A program made the translations under genes and the position numbers. Shown here piece after piece: positions 7,593 through 10,989 of a stretch of DNA of 10,989 nt (positions are counted from its first letter, which is position 1; the number at the start of each line of letters is the position of its first letter). Location of the stretch: assembly GCA_002316235.1 (NCBI GenBank), contig DCDD01000085.1:1-10989 (forward strand). The letters run 5' to 3'. The notes under the pieces are model-generated. The model ran no database searches, was not told the origin of the DNA, and saw only the letters and a list, made by a program, of their open reading frames with translations. This DNA comes from Bacteroidales bacterium UBA1064 (GTDB lineage Bacteria > Bacteroidota > Bacteroidia > Bacteroidales > Tenuifilaceae).

Positions 7593-9578
7593 CTACTCAT
7601 CAACTTTGGGTTCGTCCTTTGCTTCGGCATCGGCCTTGGGTTCGTCCACTTTTACGTTTTCATCCTCACTCGCAGCTGCTTTAGCTGTCTTGGTCTCCTT
7701 TTTAGGCTTGGTCTCCTTCTTGGCCTTTGCTTCCTTTTTGCTGTTTTCCTCAAGTTCGGTCTTTAAAGCTGCCAGCTCGGAAATATCCCCTAAGGTAGTT
7801 TTTTCTATATTAGCATTCAACTTTTTAACAGCTTTTTGTGTGGAAGAAGTTTTAGATTTTTTATCCGCCTTTTCCTCCGCTTTCTTATCCTCCTCATAGG
7901 TTCGACTATGGGAGAGAATTATGCGTTTAGCTGCCTTGTTGAATTCGAGCACCCTGAAGGGAAGCTTCTCGTCAACTTTAGCTGAGGAGCCGTCTTCCTT
8001 AACCAGATGCTTAGGGGTAACAAATCCTTCAACCCCATAGGGTAAGGCCACAACGGCGCCCTTGTCGAATACATCGATGACGGTGCCCTCATGGATGGAG
8101 TCAACGGTGAAAATGGTTTCGAAAACATCCCATGGGTTTTCCTCCAGCTGCTTGTGGCCCAAGCTGAGGCGACGGTTTTCCTTGTCAATTTCAAGAACAA
8201 CTACCTCTATTTCTGCACCAACCGAGGTAAACTCGGCAGGGTGTTTAATTTTCTTTGTCCAGCTTAGGTCGGAGATATGGATAAGCCCATCAACCCCTTC
8301 CTCAATTTCTACAAAAATCCCAAAGGAGGTAAAATTCCTAACCTTTGCGGTATGCTTAGAACCCAAAGGATACTTTTCGTCAATCTTATCCCATGGGTCG
8401 GGTTTAAGCTGCTTCATTCCCAGCGACATCTTGCGCTCCTCACGATCGAGGGTGAGTATTTGAGCTTCAACTATATCGCCCACCTTGAGAAACTCCTGAG
8501 CGCTACGCAGGTGCTGGCTCCACGACATTTCGGAAACATGAATAAGGCCTTCAACGCCGGGGGCAATTTCAACAAAAGCCCCGTAATCGGCAATAACCAC
8601 AACCTTACCTTTAACCACATCGCCAACCTTGAGGTTAGTATCGAGCGAATCCCAAGGATGGGGTGTAAGCTGCTTCAGCCCAAGGGCAATACGCTTTTTG
8701 GCATCATCAAAATCGAGGATTACCACGTTAAGTTTTTGGTCGAGCTGAACAACCTCCTCGGGGTGGTTGACCCGGCCCCAGGAAAGGTCGGTAATATGGA
8801 TGAGCCCATCAACGCCTCCCAAATCAATGAATACGCCGTAGCTGGTAATATTTTTAACGGTGCCCTCAAGCACCTGACCTTTTTCGAGTTTGGAGATGAT
8901 TTCCTTCTTTTGCTGTTCGAGTTCGGCCTCGATAAGCGCCTTATGCGACACCACAACATTTTTATACTCCTGGTTGATTTTAACAACCTTGAACTCCATG
9001 GTTTTTCCCACGTAGATGTCGTAGTCGCGTATTGGCTTCACATCAATTTGAGAGCCGGGCAGGAATGCCTCAATACCGAAAACATCCACTATCATACCGC
9101 CCTTAGTTCTGCATTTTATATATCCCTTAATTATCTCATCCTTCTCCAGGGCTGCATTAACACGATCCCATGAGCGTAGAACACGGGCATTTTTATGCGA
9201 AAGAACCAGCTGTCCGCGTTTGTCCTCTGAACTTTCAACATAAACTTCAATCTTATCGCCTACCTTTAAATCGGGATTATAACGAAACTCGCTGATACTC
9301 AGCACTCCCTCCGACTTGTAGCCGACATTAACAAATACCTCACGCTTGGTAATTGCTACGACTGTTCCCTCAACTACCTCATTTTCAGCAACTGTTGATA
9401 GAGTTTTGTCATAAATATCCTCCAGCTCCTTTCGTTGCTCGGGGGTGTAGGCCCCTTCCCTGGCGTACAAATCCCAGTCAAAATTTTCTAAATTCACAGT
9501 GTTAACATTCTCTCCTGCCACAGGGGTAGGTTTTTCTAATTCTGTAGCCTCTTTGGCCATTTCTTCCTGATTTGTCAT
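7593..9578 (-). CDS. rpsA: 30S ribosomal protein S1
   Basis: S1 binds mRNA at the 30S platform and promotes initiation on leaders without a Shine-Dalgarno sequence, which suits a genome where none is visible. The 661-residue protein has six S1/OB repeats at about residues 66-131, 149-214, 234-302, 319-389, 406-476 and 493-558. The later repeats carry the clear GVxGLIHxSxxSW signature. An N-terminal extension of about 65 residues contains NLENFDWDLY. The C-terminal tail of about 100 residues contains the block KKLNANIEKTTLGDISELAALK and then a low-complexity Lys/Glu/Ala stretch ending in repeated DEPK. The tail's DNA shows small direct repeats (TTGGGTTCGTCC at 7606 and 7636). ATG at 9578 gives the longest frame; M7 is a possible alternative start. 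It is the first gene of a likely rpsA-STAS-rnz operon. Confidence 0.97.
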   Translation of the reverse strand: MTNQEEMAKEATELEKPTPVAGENVNTVNLENFDWDLYAREGAYTPEQRKELEDIYDKTLSTVAENEVVEGTVVAITKREVFVNVGYKSEGVLSISEFRYNPDLKVGDKIEVYVESSEDKRGQLVLSHKNARVLRSWDRVNAALEKDEIIKGYIKCRTKGGMIVDVFGIEAFLPGSQIDVKPIRDYDIYVGKTMEFKVVKINQEYKNVVVSHKALIEAELEQQKKEIISKLEKGQVLEGTVKNITSYGVFIDLGGVDGLIHITDLSWGRVNHPEEVVQLDQKLNVVILDFDDAKKRIALGLKQLTPHPWDSLDTNLKVGDVVKGKVVVIADYGAFVEIAPGVEGLIHVSEMSWSQHLRSAQEFLKVGDIVEAQILTLDREERKMSLGMKQLKPDPWDKIDEKYPLGSKHTAKVRNFTSFGIFVEIEEGVDGLIHISDLSWTKKIKHPAEFTSVGAEIEVVVLEIDKENRRLSLGHKQLEENPWDVFETIFTVDSIHEGTVIDVFDKGAVVALPYGVEGFVTPKHLVKEDGSSAKVDEKLPFRVLEFNKAAKRIILSHSRTYEEDKKAEEKADKKSKTSSTQKAVKKLNANIEKTTLGDISELAALKTELEENSKKEAKAKKETKPKKETKTAKAAASEDENVKVDEPKADAEAKDEPKVDE

Positions 9579-9631
9579 TTAAACGATTTACAATTAATTA
9601 GTTAGACATTATGTATGGGAATTAATCAAAC

Positions 9632-9641
9632 TGCAAAAATA
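9632..9641 (-). promoter_or_regulatory. Predicted rpsA promoter, -7 element TATTTTTGCA
   Basis: On the minus strand this reads TATTTTTGCA, matching TAnnTTTG with the same GCA extension seen before guaA and the radical SAM gene. The start site would be near 9627-9629, giving a leader of about 50 nt. There is no obvious TTG -33 box. Instead, the A/T tracts at 9662-9682 lie roughly 33-54 bp upstream of the predicted start, where an UP-like element would sit. That would be reasonable for a highly expressed ribosomal protein gene, but it is inferred. Confidence 0.55.
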
Positions 9642-9896
9642 TATAACTTTAACATTTATAGGAAAAAATACCATTTTTTTCTAAAAAGTATCTGCAATAT
9701 AGCTGAAATTCATAAAGATAAAAAATTATTTTAACAGCTAAAAAACAAATTACCTGCATAGGTAGCCAGATATTGCCAACAAAGAACCACAAATCAGAAT
9801 TTTGAAGTGCTCAACAAGATCAAGAAGTAAAAGTTATAGCTACCCAAGCAAAAATGCAATACCAACTTTTACGAATATACAGTTCATTGAAATCGC

Positions 9897-9906
9897 TACC
9901 TTTGCA
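9897..9906 (+). promoter_or_regulatory. Predicted radical SAM gene promoter, -7 element TACCTTTGCA
   Basis: This plus-strand decamer is identical to the guaA element and fits TAnnTTTG. The predicted start near 9909-9912 gives a leader of about 95 nt before ATG 10006. No TTG -33 box is seen at normal spacing. Confidence 0.6.
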
Positions 9907-9915
9907 CATCATAAA

Positions 9916-9934
9916 CAGCCATCTGAGATAGCTG
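9916..9934 (+). promoter_or_regulatory. Hairpin at the 5' end of the radical SAM leader
   Basis: Bases 9916-9923 pair with 9927-9934 around a TGA triloop, giving seven Watson-Crick pairs and one C/A mismatch. The stem begins only a few bases after the predicted transcription start and is followed by ATTTTG. It could protect the 5' end of the mRNA or act as a weak attenuator. It may also be chance. Confidence 0.3.
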
Positions 9935-10005
9935 ATTTTGCTATAGGCCAATATCAGAAAGGCTCTACCAGTACACTTACACCAAAAAAACAAGCGTGCA
10001 CGTAG

Positions 10006-10956
10006 ATGAGCGACGTTTACCCATGGGGCGATAACCGCCGATTCAACACCTACTCGGGTTACTTTAAACGGGAGTTTGGTGGTAGAGTTCAAAAGTTGGC
10101 CATTGATGCCGGTTTTTCGTGTCCGAACCGTGACGGTACAGTTGCAACCGGTGGATGCACCTACTGTAATAATGAGGCGTTTAACCCCAGCTACTGCCAC
10201 CCCACAAAATCAATTACCCAGCAAATTGAGGAAGGGATTGAGTTTCATAAGGTTCGCTATCGTCGGGCAAAAAGATTTCTGGCATACTTTCAAGCCTACT
10301 CCAATACCCATGCACCAATAGAGCACCTTCGCATGCTTTACGAAGAAGCGCTGGCCTTTCCAGGGGTTATAGGGCTGGTTATTGGAACTCGCCCCGATTG
10401 TGTTGATGAAGAAAAACTTAACTACATCGGACAGCTTGCAGCTAAGCATTACGTAACTCTTGAGTACGGTGTGGAATCGTGCTACAACCGAACGCTTGAG
10501 GCGATTAACCGGGGGCATACCTTCGAGCAATCGGTTTGGGCTATCGAGGAAACGCATAGGCGGGGAATAAAGGTTGGTGCTCATATAATTCTTGGGCTAC
10601 CAGGCGAGACGCGCAACGAAATGCTGGCTGAAGCCAGCATTCTATCCTCCCTTCCTATTCACACCGTGAAGTTCCATCAACTTCAGGTAATCAGGGGGAC
10701 AGTCATGGCAAAACGGTATGAATTAGATCCTGGGGCATTCCAACTTTTTGGGATGGAGGAGTACCTCAACTTTATGGTTGACGTGGTAGAAAGGTTAAAC
10801 CCCAACATGGTGGTGGAGCGGATAACGGGAGAAGCTCCGCCCCGATTCCTGGCCACTAATGGTTGGGGTAGCTACAGAACCGATCAGCTTATGGTCATGT
10901 TCGAGAAGCTACTCGAACAGAGGAATACCTGGCAGGGAAGGTTGTATAAAGGATAA
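10006..10956 (+). CDS. TIGR01212/YhcC-family radical SAM protein
   Basis: This 316-residue protein belongs to the TIGR01212 radical SAM family (E. coli YhcC), whose reaction is not established. The 4Fe-4S cluster ligands are C39, C51 and C54 in GFSCPNRDGT...GGCTYC; this long CX11CX2C spacing is typical of the family rather than CX3CX2C. Other conserved segments are NPSYC, QQIEEGIEFHKVRY, TRPDCVDEE, LEYGVES, GAHIILGLPGE and VKFHQLQVIRGT. The C-terminal part (about 225-310, with RITGEAPPRFL) matches the radical SAM C-terminal extension. The start is fixed because an in-frame TAG lies immediately before ATG 10006. The stop codon (10954-10956) belongs to the first unit of a heptamer repeat. The gene is divergent from rpsA and has its own promoter-like element. 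The family call is firm; the function is unknown. Confidence 0.94.
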   Translation: MSDVYPWGDNRRFNTYSGYFKREFGGRVQKLAIDAGFSCPNRDGTVATGGCTYCNNEAFNPSYCHPTKSITQQIEEGIEFHKVRYRRAKRFLAYFQAYSNTHAPIEHLRMLYEEALAFPGVIGLVIGTRPDCVDEEKLNYIGQLAAKHYVTLEYGVESCYNRTLEAINRGHTFEQSVWAIEETHRRGIKVGAHIILGLPGETRNEMLAEASILSSLPIHTVKFHQLQVIRGTVMAKRYELDPGAFQLFGMEEYLNFMVDVVERLNPNMVVERITGEAPPRFLATNGWGSYRTDQLMVMFEKLLEQRNTWQGRLYKG

Positions 10957-10989
10957 AGGGTAAAGGATAAAAAAATTCAAGATTCAAAA
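10950..10989 (+). repeat. Second heptamer array plus ATTCAAGATTC, at the end of the radical SAM gene
   Basis: Three consecutive heptamers, AGGATAA, AGGGTAA and AGGATAA (10950-10970), are followed by A-rich sequence and the 11-mer ATTCAAGATTC (10975-10985). The first heptamer supplies the stop codon of the gene. The same two parts occur in the same order downstream of the methyltransferase gene at the left edge, in opposite genomic orientation. The element continues beyond the window. Confidence 0.65.

Larger units (their letters stand above)
9579..10005. other. Divergent intergenic spacer, AT-rich, no gene found
   Basis: This 427-bp gap separates the leftward rpsA from the rightward radical SAM gene. 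It holds one promoter-like element for each gene and an A-tract/T-tract pair at 9662-9682. A very short M-S-N frame (minus strand 9609-9598) lies in the rpsA leader. From about 9690 to 9890 I see only AT-rich sequence with no hairpin of note. No tRNA or other recognisable RNA was found. A plus-strand open frame ending at 10005 spans the promoter element and has no family features, so I do not call it. Confidence 0.7.

Noticed and set aside
7593..7880. Low-complexity, repeat-like DNA at the rpsA 3' end as a possible separate insertion
   Set aside because: It encodes the Lys/Glu/Ala-rich tail expected of Bacteroidota S1, stays in frame, and includes the conserved EKTTLGDI block just before it. 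The small direct repeats follow from repeated DEPK and KKETK codons.
8277..9173. Plus-strand open frame (about 298 codons) opposite rpsA
   Set aside because: The repeated S1 domains give a repeated antisense pattern. The translated product has no family features and no promoter or start context.
9802..10005. 67-codon plus-strand frame directly before the radical SAM gene
   Set aside because: The predicted promoter element at 9897-9906 lies inside it, so the transcript would not include its start codon. The protein is low in information and matches nothing I recognise.
9900..10005. Possible tRNA or small RNA in the leader before the radical SAM gene
   Set aside because: There is no T-arm GTTCGA-type sequence, no acceptor-stem pairing and no cloverleaf; only one short imperfect stem is present.

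Overview
This 10,989-base window reads as chromosome from a member of the Bacteroidota, most likely the Bacteroidales or a neighbouring order (inference). Four things point there: a 661-residue ribosomal protein S1 with an N-terminal extension and a lysine/glutamate-rich C-terminal tail; the absence of a Shine-Dalgarno sequence before all eight genes; three upstream copies of the Bacteroidota -7 promoter element TAnnTTTG, each extended to TAYYTTTGCA; and moderate GC with AT-rich gaps. All eight protein genes look intact, and their family motifs are in place.

Layout from left to right. Positions 1-166 hold repeat DNA: a GC-rich hairpin, a decayed two-copy 56-bp tandem repeat, and a 7-bp-periodic purine-rich array that runs into the end of the first gene. 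Positions 126-6168 are a leftward block, in transcription order guaA (GMP synthase), an exported S41 C-terminal processing peptidase, a DEAD-box RNA helicase of the DeaD/CsdA type, and an RlmL-like THUMP-domain rRNA methyltransferase. A promoter-like element lies directly before guaA. Positions 6272-9578 are a second leftward block: rpsA (ribosomal protein S1), a STAS-domain anti-sigma-factor-antagonist-like protein, and rnz (RNase Z). The last two overlap by 4 nt and rnz starts with GTG. A 427-bp divergent spacer carries promoter elements for rpsA (leftward) and for a TIGR01212/YhcC-type radical SAM gene (rightward, 10006-10956). The window then ends in a second copy of the purine-rich heptamer array.

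Most of the content is housekeeping and centred on RNA: translation (S1), tRNA 3' maturation (RNase Z), rRNA methylation, RNA remodelling, and GMP supply. There is no phage, insertion-sequence, CRISPR or defence gene. The least expected signal is at the two edges. Both outward-facing terminal genes take their stop codon from an AGG(A/G)TAA heptamer array, and both arrays are followed by the same 11-mer ATTCAAGATTC. This looks like a dispersed intergenic repeat family that has written the last dozen codons of the methyltransferase gene. A second candidate is a 9-codon leader frame before the helicase. It starts in the loop of a hairpin and ends in TAATG on the helicase start codon.
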